Shown here: in pieces, positions 27,495 through 37,763 of the stretch
Layout: each line of letters opens with the position of its first letter
Numbering within the stretch: position 1 is the first letter of the stretch
DNA from: Tetramitus jugosus
Lineage: Eukaryota > Heterolobosea > Eutetramitea > Acrasida > Vahlkampfiidae
Assembly (NCBI GenBank): GCA_937625935.1
Contig: OW569384.1
Coordinates: forward strand, 310,001 to 374,000
Length of the DNA: 64,000 bases
Direction of reading: 5' to 3'
Translations under genes and position numbers: made by a program
Notes under the pieces: generated by a model
Databases searched by the model: none
The model's input: the letters and a program-made list of their open reading frames with translations, nothing else
What the model was told of the DNA's origin: nothing

Positions 27495-30089
27495 TTAGTA
27501 CAGAGTAACAACCATGTCGTTGAGTGATCCACCGTTGATGTCTTCAATGGCATCAATATCAACCGTCTCGACAATTTCAACAAAGTTTAGCAACTGTTGC
27601 TGTTGTTCTTGTGTCAGTGACATCCATGCTTTTTCGCTCATCATCAAAACTGGTTTCTTCTGCGCACCTACAACTTCGACGACTCCACTGATGGCATAGT
27701 TCTGTTGTTGTTCACTGGTGACGTTAATGATGGTACGCTGTCCATTGTGAGAAAGCAGAGTTCTCAGTTCAGCCAGATCTCCTTCTTCGATCATTTCTGG
27801 GCAGATCAGAGCGAACTTGCTGCCAACAAAGACCACAGAGTTGGTGTTGTTATCAACATAGAGGTTGCTTTCGTTTTGCTTCTTGATGTTGAAGACATGA
27901 GTGGAGAAGCCAATGCTCTTCATGCACTCTGTAATAGCATTGATAGTATCAGGGTTCTCGCCTTGTGCCCGGGCCACAAAAGCTCTTGCTGCGGCTCTGT
28001 CAAAAACGACATTACCTCCGTGGAATTTCTCAGATTCCTTGGTTGCAATCTTGTTGAACTCAACAACATTTTCCTTTCCGTACAGTTTCTCAATGAGTTC
28101 GTTCAATCCTTCCTTTCTTTCTGCCTTTGGTGATTCAGGCAGTGGGAAGAAAATGGCCTTACCATTGATTGTTGTCAATAAATGAGCAGCAAAGACAGCA
28201 TCTCTGTTCTTGTCATTGGTGTATTGTGCAAACAAGAAACTGTTCACGTCATACACGTTCAACAAACCGTCCAAGTTGGAGAAGGACAAGTTCAAGGATT
28301 TGTCTGCAGTGGTATCAGCATTCAAGATAGTGTCCACACTGTGAATGAAGGATCTTGTTTGGTTGATGGACGATCCTTCTCCTGTTGTGTTTGTTCCATG
28401 TTCTTCAATGTGCACTGGAGAAGATGTGAATCTCATGCTTGTTCCTCTGAGATGATCTGGGTTGAGTGGACGAGATCTGGAAGCACTTTCAAGGTCTTCT
28501 TGGTGCAGCTCAATGTGGGAGTGATTCTGATGCTTTGGCTCAACAACTCCTGTTGGATCATAGTAGGATGGAGAGACGAGCAACACATTCTGGCACAAGT
28601 CAGATGCGACACCTTCTCTCTTGACCAAAACTTCAGCAGGAACCACTGGTGCATCAACAGCAGCTTTGTGATGCTTAAAGTTGATAGGAGCAGGTTGACG
28701 TTGCAATACTTGAGAGCAGCAATGCAAGCAACCAAACATGGAAATCATACCAGAGAAGTCAATCACTTGCACATCACCGTCAAAGTGTTCACTCTGGAGA
28801 ATGGTACGGCCAGTGCTCTCATCAGCACAGACCAAGAATCCATTGCCCAAATTCAAAAAGTTGATACCATAGGCAGATTGTTGCTCCTGAGTCACTGGAA
28901 TAATGTGATATCCCTCTTCTTGCACATATCTCGACAATTCAACATCCTTTCTCGTCACAATATATTCTTTGTGTCCAGTCTCAGCGTTCACAATTTGGGT
29001 ATACTCTGTCACGAGACGACGGATTGGAGATTGTTCGCCAATCATGGTATCCAACATGACAACACAATTGTTTGAGCAGACGTTGAACACAGTGTCCAAA
29101 TGCATTCTTTGTTGATCACAGTCAAACAAATCTCTGCAGACAGCAACTCTCCTTGTTCCGAACCAATCATTTTGCAACAATTGATCAATTGCATGCTGAT
29201 TGGTTCTTAAACCAGTTCCAATAAAGCACAAATCAGCCCCACCACTGATAAAATCACCTCCCTCACATGTTCCAGGTGCTTCAATCTTACCCAAGATGGG
29301 CACACTCAACTTGTTGAAACAAAAGTTCATAATTCTTGTTTCTCTCAGTCTCTGAATACTGCCCATGTTCATCAGAACGAGTCCCTTGTTGGTCACAATC
29401 TGTTGATCACGTGTAAATGTCAAATTCAACAATGGCTTCATTTGCAAGTTGTCCAATCTCAGTGGAGTGTTGCTGTGAGAGGCAGCCAAACCGCAAGTAG
29501 GACCCAACATGATCAAATCAATCAAATCATTAGTTCCCATCTTAGCTAAGCATTGTCTCTTGTAATCATCACTCAACAAGTGCTTTTGAACTTTGGTCAA
29601 GCTTGACGTATCCACTGAAATTTGTGCAGAGTGAACCGTAGATGCAGCTTGATTGGCGCCAGTTGTATCCACCAACGGACTAATTGCAGAAACTCCGTGT
29701 GATGAAGCAGCGGAGGTAGGAGAAACAGATGGTCCGACAGTGTGCTTCTTCATCAGCTTGTACTGTAGCACTTCGAGTGCCAATTCTTCCAGTGCGACAC
29801 GATAACGCAAATTATCTTCGCAGTGCATGGCCAAAATCTCTCTGACGCTCAACACTTTGACACCCTTGTTTTCCATTGACTTTCTGAATTGCATGTGATC
29901 GTCTCTTGCCTTTTGGATGTTGACTGGTTTTTCGAATAGGGAACCACTGGCATGCAAACTGCCAATCAATGCCTCCAGACCAGGTTCATGCACGAGAACG
30001 AGCTTTGCAATGTCATTCTCATGGCACTGTTGAGCAAGGTTGAGTACTCTGTTGTGTGATTGTTGTTGTTGTTGTTGATTATCCGCCAT
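27495..30089 (-). CDS. Arginine deiminase with extra C-terminal pentein domain
   Basis: This is an 864-residue protein from MADNQ; a longer frame to 30314 is rich in Arg/Ser and could supply a mitochondrial presequence. Residues about 20-470 are arginine deiminase: LVHEPG, LTFTRD (Asp228), CEGGDF (Glu276, Asp279), QRMHLDTVFN (His330, Asp332) and GCLHCCSQ with the nucleophilic Cys about 457. The enzyme turns arginine into citrulline and ammonia. After a linker, residues about 540-864 look like a second pentein repeat (FAQYTNDKNRDA, KFHGGNVVFD), but the final loop reads INGGSLNDM with no Cys, so this half is probably non-catalytic. Bacterial enzymes are about 410 residues and lack this half. 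Confidence 0.85.
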   Translation of the reverse strand: MADNQQQQQQSHNRVLNLAQQCHENDIAKLVLVHEPGLEALIGSLHASGSLFEKPVNIQKARDDHMQFRKSMENKGVKVLSVREILAMHCEDNLRYRVALEELALEVLQYKLMKKHTVGPSVSPTSAASSHGVSAISPLVDTTGANQAASTVHSAQISVDTSSLTKVQKHLLSDDYKRQCLAKMGTNDLIDLIMLGPTCGLAASHSNTPLRLDNLQMKPLLNLTFTRDQQIVTNKGLVLMNMGSIQRLRETRIMNFCFNKLSVPILGKIEAPGTCEGGDFISGGADLCFIGTGLRTNQHAIDQLLQNDWFGTRRVAVCRDLFDCDQQRMHLDTVFNVCSNNCVVMLDTMIGEQSPIRRLVTEYTQIVNAETGHKEYIVTRKDVELSRYVQEEGYHIIPVTQEQQSAYGINFLNLGNGFLVCADESTGRTILQSEHFDGDVQVIDFSGMISMFGCLHCCSQVLQRQPAPINFKHHKAAVDAPVVPAEVLVKREGVASDLCQNVLLVSPSYYDPTGVVEPKHQNHSHIELHQEDLESASRSRPLNPDHLRGTSMRFTSSPVHIEEHGTNTTGEGSSINQTRSFIHSVDTILNADTTADKSLNLSFSNLDGLLNVYDVNSFLFAQYTNDKNRDAVFAAHLLTTINGKAIFFPLPESPKAERKEGLNELIEKLYGKENVVEFNKIATKESEKFHGGNVVFDRAAARAFVARAQGENPDTINAITECMKSIGFSTHVFNIKKQNESNLYVDNNTNSVVFVGSKFALICPEMIEEGDLAELRTLLSHNGQRTIINVTSEQQQNYAISGVVEVVGAQKKPVLMMSEKAWMSLTQEQQQQLLNFVEIVETVDIDAIEDINGGSLNDMVVTLY

Positions 30090-30371
30090 GATGAATTTGT
30101 TGTTGTTTGAATTTGACAAAATGGTGTTTGTTGGTTTGTTGTTGTTGAGAGGATGATTTTTCTGTTTTTTTCTTGTGTGTGCAGAAGAAGAGCATGTCAA
30201 TGCGGGCTTCGAATTGAGATGGTGGGGGTCGTAGCTTTTTCTTATTTCGGTATTGTGGCTGTGTGACGTGAGGCGACGAAGTCTGGTCAGCAGTGAATCA
30301 GGATTAGGGTGCATGGTAATACCTTACAACTCACAATTCATTCGAGCAATGAGGAAAATGGTCACGTTTTA

Positions 30372-32580
30372 TTAATGCAGGATCATGCCGACAACTCGGA
30401 GAAAGAGATAGAGGACAAACGATGACATGAGGATGAACGCCATGTTATAGTAATCAGCTAGAACTCTCAGATCCAAGCTATGCCATCCAGTGACAGAACG
30501 CAGGTACAGTGTGAGATAGACCAGCGGTTTCACAAACAATTCATTCTCAGTCGTGTCTGGTGGTCTGAGTAACCGGTCGTACTTTGGTGGCTCGAAACCG
30601 TGCCGTTGTTCCATCTGAGGTAGCACAACACTCAATGATATAATTTGTTTCAAGTTGTTGCATATCTCGTCCAACTCTTCTGCATTCTTGTTGGGCTTTA
30701 TAAATAGGGTTAGTTTTGTTGGTTCTCGTCGTTTCGTAATGAGACATGTACTTGTAACAAACAGGGAGACAACTCGTCCAATCAGTTTCAAGTGCTCTCT
30801 CGGCGAGTCAGACAGATTAATCTTACTGATAAAAAAGAGGAATCTGTTAAAGAGGTTCCAGTACATCTCCTGGTTCGCTTCGATATATAGGTCCCATTTT
30901 GGACTGTATTTGTTCTTATAGACTGTCCATGGTTGAGTATAGGTGATCCACAAGCACAAAATAGCTGTGAATGGCATTCGCTCTCCAAAAGGCCAACTCA
31001 CAAATGATGCTTCAATTAGAGAGTACAAATCTGGTAGCAATTCTCTCAAGAGTGATGACTGGGGCACGTATTCTTTGTCAATATAACCTCTAATGTCCTC
31101 AAATTTGATAATGTGTTTCACAAGTTGTAATGCGAGATAGATGACAGATTGTGCATTTTTGCAGAACATTGGATCGAATTCGTATCGAGCTGGTTTCTCC
31201 TGAATCATTACTTGTTGATTCATCCAAAATGAACCCATGATATGCACAAATAAATTTGCATACAGGTTGCTAATGTCCGTTCTACTTCTGTCCATTGTTG
31301 AACCCATGTCCTCTGGTAATGGTAGGAAGAAGTGAAGATATTGATCCAAGATTTCTTGAACGATACCTCTTCGAGAGGTGCTCGTACTACTCTTGGATGA
31401 TGATTTTGAACTCAATGGCGATATGAGGTTCAAAAGTCCATCAAGTACCGCTTTACTCGCACTTCCACCAACACCACCATTGATCAAATTCTCATCTTCC
31501 ATCGATCGCCTCGTCACAACTGGAGTGCTTGCAGAAGCTGCTGAGTACATTGTCGATGAAGACTTTAAAGGAGTCGCATTAACGGAGGATAAATTAGTGG
31601 GAGAGGATAGTCTCGAAGAAGAAGTCATCATTGGCGTCGTGTGTCCTCCTACAACTCCGGATCGTGATCCAACAAGCGGCGAGACAGTCATTGATTTGTT
31701 TTGCATGGCATAGGGGCTAGCAACACTCGATGGTTGCAATCGTCGATTGGCCAAGGAGGGTGCAGATGATGAAAGAGCAGACTTGGATGCAAAATTGTCC
31801 AACTCTTCCTCCTCTACAAAGAAATCATGAAAATAGTGACTTGCACTGCCTCTGATATCTCGATTCGTGTGATTGAAACCCATGTTGCTCATTCCAATCA
31901 TGCTATTGTTCATTGATAACTTGTCAGCCAGCGTAAAAAAGGTTTCATCGGGACCATTGACAGCATAGAATGCAAATCGATAGAGAAAATAATCGAATAG
32001 GGCTATTGCATTTTCACACAAAATGACATTTTGTTAGTACATCACACAACAGACAACAAACAACATGTTCAGTTGAAAGCAATGATCACATACGAATCCT
32101 GACAAAACTATCCATCGAGTCACTTCGTACACCATACTATTCACAAAAGTACATTCGTTCATTATCACATGCAACACAAAAAAAAATTGTTAATAAAAAA
32201 TTTTTCACACAAGGGGCTTTTGACTGCTTGATCCTCATGCAGACGCAACAACCACCATGAAAATAAACAATACGTACTGGCAATTGACTCCGTGAAAACT
32301 CAAATAGACCACATCTTTGATTCCATTCATGCAACAATGTTAAGAATGAATCAGGTTTCAACAGCATTTTCAAGTGAAGGTAAAGCTCAGAGTTGTACCG
32401 TGATTCATAGAGCCATGACCTTGCACCAAACAATCGACCCATAATCTCCTTCATTTCATCAGAGAATTGCTGCCTGGTTCGTGTAGGATTGTGGAACTGA
32501 TCATGCAGATACTCCCTTGTTTTTTTGATGGCAATCACTGGATCATTGTGATAGAGAAAGTGAAGGAAGGTGGACGACAT
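30372..32580 (-). CDS. SMPD4: Neutral sphingomyelinase-3-like protein (SMPD4 homologue)
   Basis: Three exons on the minus strand: 32580-32278, 32136-32094 (43 bases) and 32002-30372; product 658 residues. Introns start GTACGT and GTATGT; the second has a TACTAAC branch-like site. The joined frame reads SMDSFVRIPLFDYFLYRF, matching the NPFEYYIFFFAL block of human SMPD4. Other shared text: WLYESRYNSELYLHLKMLL, QEILDQYLHFFLPLPED, and FVSWPFGERMPFTAILCLW then QPW. A C-terminal hydrophobic helix (FILMSSFVLYLFLRVVG) fits the ER/nuclear-envelope tail anchor. SMPD4 associates with nuclear envelope and pore biology; its enzymatic role is debated. A Ser/Thr-rich insert lies mid-protein. Confidence 0.8.
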
Positions 32581-32713
32581 TGTGGTGAGTGAAAGCTTTT
32601 TGCTGCTTTCAAAAATGGGGGTTCAAATTTAATGGCATAAGCGTCATGTAATTTGGGCGCCAAGATCAAAAAAAGCGGAAAAAAGTTTTTTTACGGGAAT
32701 GGTGTTTTGGGAT

Positions 32714-35700
32714 TTACTGGAATTCGATTGTTCCAGCAAATGGGTCACATTGACTCACTCTCACGTGTATGATGTCTCCTCGAGCAACCTTCTTCGTTAG
32801 GTACAAGTTTGTTTTAAATCCAACTTCCATGAGGTAGACAAATCCAACAGCTCCTCTCATACTCACACTGGAATCTGTCTTGGTATCCAGGATAAGTGCT
32901 CTGTATTGCTTGTCATTCTTCATGTTCTCTTGGAAATATTTGAAGAGCCAGAATCGCTCACTCTTTCGTTGCAGGTTACCCACCAGTTTGCTGGTTGACT
33001 CTAGATTTACAAGTAATTGTTCCAAATCTTCCCAGGATAGTGGAGGAGTGTCACCACGAATACCAGCCTTTAGTTGGTAGTGGACAAGCAGATCACTATA
33101 CCTACGAATGGGTGAGGTGGCTTGAGTGTAGGCTGACACACCAATTCCATTATGCCATGAAGGTGTTTGTGTAACACAGGCACCAAATACTGGCTTGAAC
33201 GACTCATGGTTGTCCAAGATTTGAGAAATGAGTTCAGTTTCAGATGGACTGGTAATCATATTAATCGTGTTCTCAATCTCCTCCTCTGAAGGGCGATCAA
33301 GAATAACACCACTACCTCCTCCTAGACCTCCCATTGTTGCTCTGAATGGTATTGTTATTCCTTTGTCTGCAGCAAACTTAGCAGAGACTTCATTCGCAAC
33401 TATCATACATTCTTGAATCATCCTTCTGGAATAGCTTGTTTCCTTTGACCTAGTAACCTCTATGACACCACCACCCTTCACCTTAATTTCTGGTTTTGGC
33501 GTGGAATAGGACACAAAAGCACCATTCTTCATTCTATGACGCAATCTGGTGTTTGCCAGAGCCATCAACCGTTTGAGAGATTCATAGGTTGTGTGCTCCA
33601 CAGAGGTAATGTTGGACAGGATTTGGTCAGCTTCGTCATAATCAATCTTCCTCACCTTATTTACGATGGCTGGGAAGACATCATATTCAGCAATTTCGCC
33701 ATCAGGAAGAAGTTTTGCTTTGAACGTAAGAACATAATTAGTTCTAGCATCTGATAAACTCATCAAATCAGTACTCAGTTCCTTTGGTAGCATAGGAATC
33801 TTCTTATCAGGCAGATACACACTTGTTGCAGTGTCAGAGGCATACTTGTCCATGTCACTACCAAAAGACATAAATCTTGTGGCATCAGCAATGTGAACAT
33901 AGAGATATTCAGTGCCATCTTCAGTAATCTCTAAACTAACACCGTCATCGATTTCAACAGTTTCTGGATAACTGTCAATCGTGAACACGCGCAAGTGAGT
34001 CAAGTCTCTTCTGTACTTCTTATCTAGATCTGGGCCTGGTTCCTTTAACATTTGCTCAGCAACCATTTGTATCATTGGAGGGAATGTTTTGTTCATTGCT
34101 GATCGCAACAAATGTATGTTAGGCGTATCGAACAATCTCAACTTCATACAGAACTCCATAATACTGGCATCACTATTGTAAACAGCAAAAGGCTTCAACA
34201 GTTTTTCATATGTTGAACTACTTCCATCTGCTAAAGGATGTTGCTTCAGGCATAGCACCTTCAATGCTTTGATAAACTTGGAATCAGATGGTTCCTTGCT
34301 CAAGTCAGCCGATGAATCTGTAAAGTCTGGTTGCCAAATGCGAATGGCTTGCAGAGCTTCAAACTTGACCGATGCATAGAACTTTTGATGTGGCTCCAGC
34401 GAGATGAGTTGATTGGCCATTTTGATCATAAACATCTTCTCTTCAATCATGAGTTTGCGTTCTTCCCCGTCAATCTTTCTCAAATTTTCGACCTCTCTGA
34501 TCGATCTGCATTCGAACACTGCCTTGCCATGTTGGTTCTGACAGCTGAAATACAATGGATTCGCGTACAAAAACTTGTGAGCAGCATAGAGAGAAACAGG
34601 GGATTGAGAGTGGAACAGGTGTTCTGCAATGTCTTCGCATGTGACTTGAATTGCTGTCCTGCTCGACAAGAATTCTTTCCAGATACTCTCAGCTCTCTCC
34701 TGATGTTGCTGAGCCATGTTCAAGCACTGAATCTCCAATTCCTTCACATAGTCTTCACCAATACTCGTCTTTTCCATCTCATTGACTGGCCAATGGTATG
34801 TTAACTGACTTGCATCAATAATGGTTGATTTACCTGTGGCATCAATCAACTTCCACTTGTTATTCTTTTCAGAATTACTCGTTTCTCCTTGAGACGAATT
34901 TTGAGTCTGCACAGATGACGAGGATGGTGATGACGACACAGAGGATGACGAGCCAGATAATTGATGAGGACTCACAATGACACCCAACTTTCGCAATCCA
35001 TCCAAATTTTCATACTCTACCAACATGTTCTTTGAAGTTTGAATACTTCGAGACAATTGTTGTGTCATTGAGAAATTGATACGGTTCGAGTTTAGTTGAT
35101 GAGCATTTCGTGTTGCTGGATTAGGTACAGAAACAATGGGCATTGCGTGCTCAACAGTTGTTTTTTTGGTTGCTGTTGTTGATGGTCGATACAATCTAGC
35201 TCCTATACTCCTAGTGGTATTGATGACTGCTTTTGTAGCGGCTGGTGTATGCTCACTGTGACTCACCATTTTTGATGGACCATTACTAGTGCTCGATGGT
35301 TGCTTCTTTTTTGGTGATGGTTCTTCTCTTCTTCGCGGTGGGTCATAAATTGGATGAGGTACTGTTCTACTGTGATGATGCGCTTGATAAGGTTGTGAAT
35401 GTGAGGTGAATGGCACAGGTTGTGGTGGTTGATAGGGCACAATTGGATATCCATAGGCATCTAGCATCACTTCACGATTGTTATTTGCATTGTTGTTGTT
35501 ATTGCTAGTTGAATTTGTAGGATGCGTAGATGATGCACTTGTTTGACTGTGTAGTGGCGCTTGATGTTGTGACTGTGGATGATGATGATGGTGTAATTGT
35601 TGCGGTGACGAATAATGGGCACTATTATTTGATTGATGAATGTGTGGTTGATGTGCTGAATGATGAGTGTGGACACTATTGGGCAGATAAGGTGGTGTCG

Positions 35701-35959
35701 TCGAAGTAGCTGCAGAGTGATGTGTGAGAGTGTGATAGAGCGGTTGGTGATGTTGTGCTGTTGGATGATGGTGTGGGTTCGTGTGGTGATGAGGATGATT
35801 ATGATGTGCAGCAGATGGTTGTGTTGCGCTCGTTGTCGTCGCAGTGCTCCTTATTCCAACATTGTGGGAAGAGGCAACAACGTTTGTGCCTCCATTGTAT
35901 ATTTGTTTGAGTGATTGATGGAAGGGACCCACTTGGAAGGAGCGACCATGTCGTGACAT
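32714..35959 (-). CDS. RNase II/R family 3'-5' exoribonuclease (RNB domain)
   Basis: This is a 1081-residue protein. The first ~330 residues are His/Gln/Ser/Asn-rich and low-complexity. A helical region follows, then the RNB catalytic domain (about 640-1000). It has the Asp cluster FTIDSYPETVEIDDGVSLE, YVHIADATRF, YLPDKKIPMLP, FRATMGGLGGGSG and YTQATSPIRRYSDLLVHYQ. The last ~75 residues look like an S1-type barrel (KVARGDIIHVRVSQCDP). Such enzymes degrade RNA processively from the 3' end. The SLExTxDGxEYLYVHIAD text is closer to bacterial/organellar RNase II than to Dis3, suggesting an organelle role, but no clear presequence is seen. The ORF is intronless. Confidence 0.85.
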   Translation of the reverse strand: MSRHGRSFQVGPFHQSLKQIYNGGTNVVASSHNVGIRSTATTTSATQPSAAHHNHPHHHTNPHHHPTAQHHQPLYHTLTHHSAATSTTPPYLPNSVHTHHSAHQPHIHQSNNSAHYSSPQQLHHHHHPQSQHQAPLHSQTSASSTHPTNSTSNNNNNANNNREVMLDAYGYPIVPYQPPQPVPFTSHSQPYQAHHHSRTVPHPIYDPPRRREEPSPKKKQPSSTSNGPSKMVSHSEHTPAATKAVINTTRSIGARLYRPSTTATKKTTVEHAMPIVSVPNPATRNAHQLNSNRINFSMTQQLSRSIQTSKNMLVEYENLDGLRKLGVIVSPHQLSGSSSSVSSSPSSSSVQTQNSSQGETSNSEKNNKWKLIDATGKSTIIDASQLTYHWPVNEMEKTSIGEDYVKELEIQCLNMAQQHQERAESIWKEFLSSRTAIQVTCEDIAEHLFHSQSPVSLYAAHKFLYANPLYFSCQNQHGKAVFECRSIREVENLRKIDGEERKLMIEEKMFMIKMANQLISLEPHQKFYASVKFEALQAIRIWQPDFTDSSADLSKEPSDSKFIKALKVLCLKQHPLADGSSSTYEKLLKPFAVYNSDASIMEFCMKLRLFDTPNIHLLRSAMNKTFPPMIQMVAEQMLKEPGPDLDKKYRRDLTHLRVFTIDSYPETVEIDDGVSLEITEDGTEYLYVHIADATRFMSFGSDMDKYASDTATSVYLPDKKIPMLPKELSTDLMSLSDARTNYVLTFKAKLLPDGEIAEYDVFPAIVNKVRKIDYDEADQILSNITSVEHTTYESLKRLMALANTRLRHRMKNGAFVSYSTPKPEIKVKGGGVIEVTRSKETSYSRRMIQECMIVANEVSAKFAADKGITIPFRATMGGLGGGSGVILDRPSEEEIENTINMITSPSETELISQILDNHESFKPVFGACVTQTPSWHNGIGVSAYTQATSPIRRYSDLLVHYQLKAGIRGDTPPLSWEDLEQLLVNLESTSKLVGNLQRKSERFWLFKYFQENMKNDKQYRALILDTKTDSSVSMRGAVGFVYLMEVGFKTNLYLTKKVARGDIIHVRVSQCDPFAGTIEFQ

Positions 35960-36178
35960 AATTAATTGTGTATGTAATCAGAAAAGCTCTGAACGAGAGT
36001 AGCTTTTGAAGCAAGGGGGTTGAGAAGTTTTTTTTTTCGTTGGTTGTTCAAAAAAAAAGTGTGTGGCTCTTTCGCAACTGAGAAGAACTGGGGTGTCTCG
36101 GCTTTGGCCAAAATTGGATTTTCGCCCAGCGGACTCCCGACAGAATTTTTGCGATAGCGGATTTTTTTCGTGCAGGCT

Positions 36179-37480
36179 TCAATTCGAAACCAAGCATGGG
36201 CAGCCTGCTACTTTGATAACTTTGCCCTTCTCACTCTCTGTCACTCTCTTCAGAAAGCGATCACTTTCGATCCACCAATCATAGACCACAGAGTTCTTCT
36301 TGAAGGTTTCCCTTCTTTGCTCAATCTTTGGCAATACTGAGCCTCGCCACTTGAAATGATCGATAATGAGTTGGTTCGGGTATGGTTTTGGCTGATAAAT
36401 CTTGGATTCTTCGACTCCATGATGTCCACCGTACAGGGATCTGAGATGAGATCGGTAGAGCATAATCTTTTTGGTCATTCCCTTCATGACAGCAGCAGTA
36501 ATTGGTGGTGTGCATGGATACTGGTTGAAAAGAGAGGAAGCATTGGCACCAAACCGCAGTGCATCATGAAATCCACAGTCGTTTGCAATTCGATCTCGTA
36601 AGTTTCCCATGACATAATCAAGATTAAACTCTTGCATCATGTAGAGAAGATGTTGAAGGGGGCTTTGATTCGACTTTGGATTCATGCGCTTATCGTTCGA
36701 AGGTATATTCTGACTCCTAAGGAACTTGTCAATCCTAGCAGAAGAGTAGTCATGAAATTCATCTGTGTCCGTGTGCATTACCCAGGCATTTTCTTGAGGA
36801 ATTGTGTTTTCAATCACTTCATCAATGAGATCCCGCTTCCGGAATGACTCGAACACCCCTGACCATATTGCCATCACCGGCACTTGCTTAGAGGTACAGT
36901 AGTCCAACATACTCTTCAAATTCGTATTGAACATGGGATTGGAAGACGAGTGCAGGACTAGTCTCATGTTTCTAGTGGGAATGCCAACCTTATTCTCATA
37001 ATGATCAATGTAGTAGGGGAACAAATCTTTTTCATAGTCGACACTGACAACAGCCACCACATAGACGGGAATAGAAGCTGTTTTTGATTTTGATATGAGA
37101 GGTACAACATGATTGTTCTGATTCATCAAGAATTTGTTTTGGATAGCTAAATATTCATCAATTGAAAACACTGGCACATTTCTTCGGATTTCTACAGGCC
37201 TAGATAGCGTCATCTGATTGATGCGTTGCTCTTTCTGCATTTTTGATTGATAGTAGTAGCCTTGTCCATCATATAGCTGTGAGTCAACTAATTTTGTTTC
37301 CCGTTTCAAACTCAGCATGGGAGATTCCTCCTGCACACGATTATCACGAAGTACTTGATGGTTCCTCTCTGGAGAGTCAGATTTCTTGAGAAATGACATT
37401 ATTGAGATAGCTCCAATGATTAATAAGCATAGCTTGATCCATGTGAGCTTAACTGGCCGAGAGGACTTGATCTTCTTCAT
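36179..37480 (-). CDS. Type II membrane glycosyltransferase-like protein
   Basis: This is a 433-residue protein with a short basic cytosolic tail (MKKIKSSRP) and one signal-anchor helix (about 13-30), typical of Golgi enzymes. The lumenal domain starts with IPVYVVAVVSVDYEKDLFPYY and the IDHYENKVG helix. It contains a DxD-type metal site in MHTDTDEFHDY, and later SLYGGHHGVEE and LIIDHFKWRG, as in GT2_4/GT92-like transferases. The predicted role is transfer of a sugar from a nucleotide-sugar onto glycoprotein or glycolipid in the Golgi; donor and acceptor are unknown. The intronless frame ends CPCLVSN. Confidence 0.7.
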   Translation of the reverse strand: MKKIKSSRPVKLTWIKLCLLIIGAISIMSFLKKSDSPERNHQVLRDNRVQEESPMLSLKRETKLVDSQLYDGQGYYYQSKMQKEQRINQMTLSRPVEIRRNVPVFSIDEYLAIQNKFLMNQNNHVVPLISKSKTASIPVYVVAVVSVDYEKDLFPYYIDHYENKVGIPTRNMRLVLHSSSNPMFNTNLKSMLDYCTSKQVPVMAIWSGVFESFRKRDLIDEVIENTIPQENAWVMHTDTDEFHDYSSARIDKFLRSQNIPSNDKRMNPKSNQSPLQHLLYMMQEFNLDYVMGNLRDRIANDCGFHDALRFGANASSLFNQYPCTPPITAAVMKGMTKKIMLYRSHLRSLYGGHHGVEESKIYQPKPYPNQLIIDHFKWRGSVLPKIEQRRETFKKNSVVYDWWIESDRFLKRVTESEKGKVIKVAGCPCLVSN

Positions 37481-37763
37481 TATTCACTGTAAACTTGGCT
37501 TTTCCGGAATAATAGAGAAAAGTTTCAATTCAAGTGTTTGGGCTCAGGGTGTGAGGCAGTACAGTAAATCGATCGACATATCTGCAATTATCAGAAGAGT
37601 CATTCTCGATCAAAACCCATATCATGCAAGATGTATTGAGAGTATGATGCTTTCTACTCAGGATCGAGTCAGAGATATTTATTTGGGTTGGGTTTTATTT
37701 GAGTTGATGATTACTTGGAGATTGTTAAGTGTACATCTCGATCCGCTACTACCTTAACAAACA

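Noticed and set aside
37386-37757. A 123-codon plus-strand frame over the 5' end of the glycosyltransferase
   Set aside because: It overlaps the coding start of the opposite gene and shows no motif.
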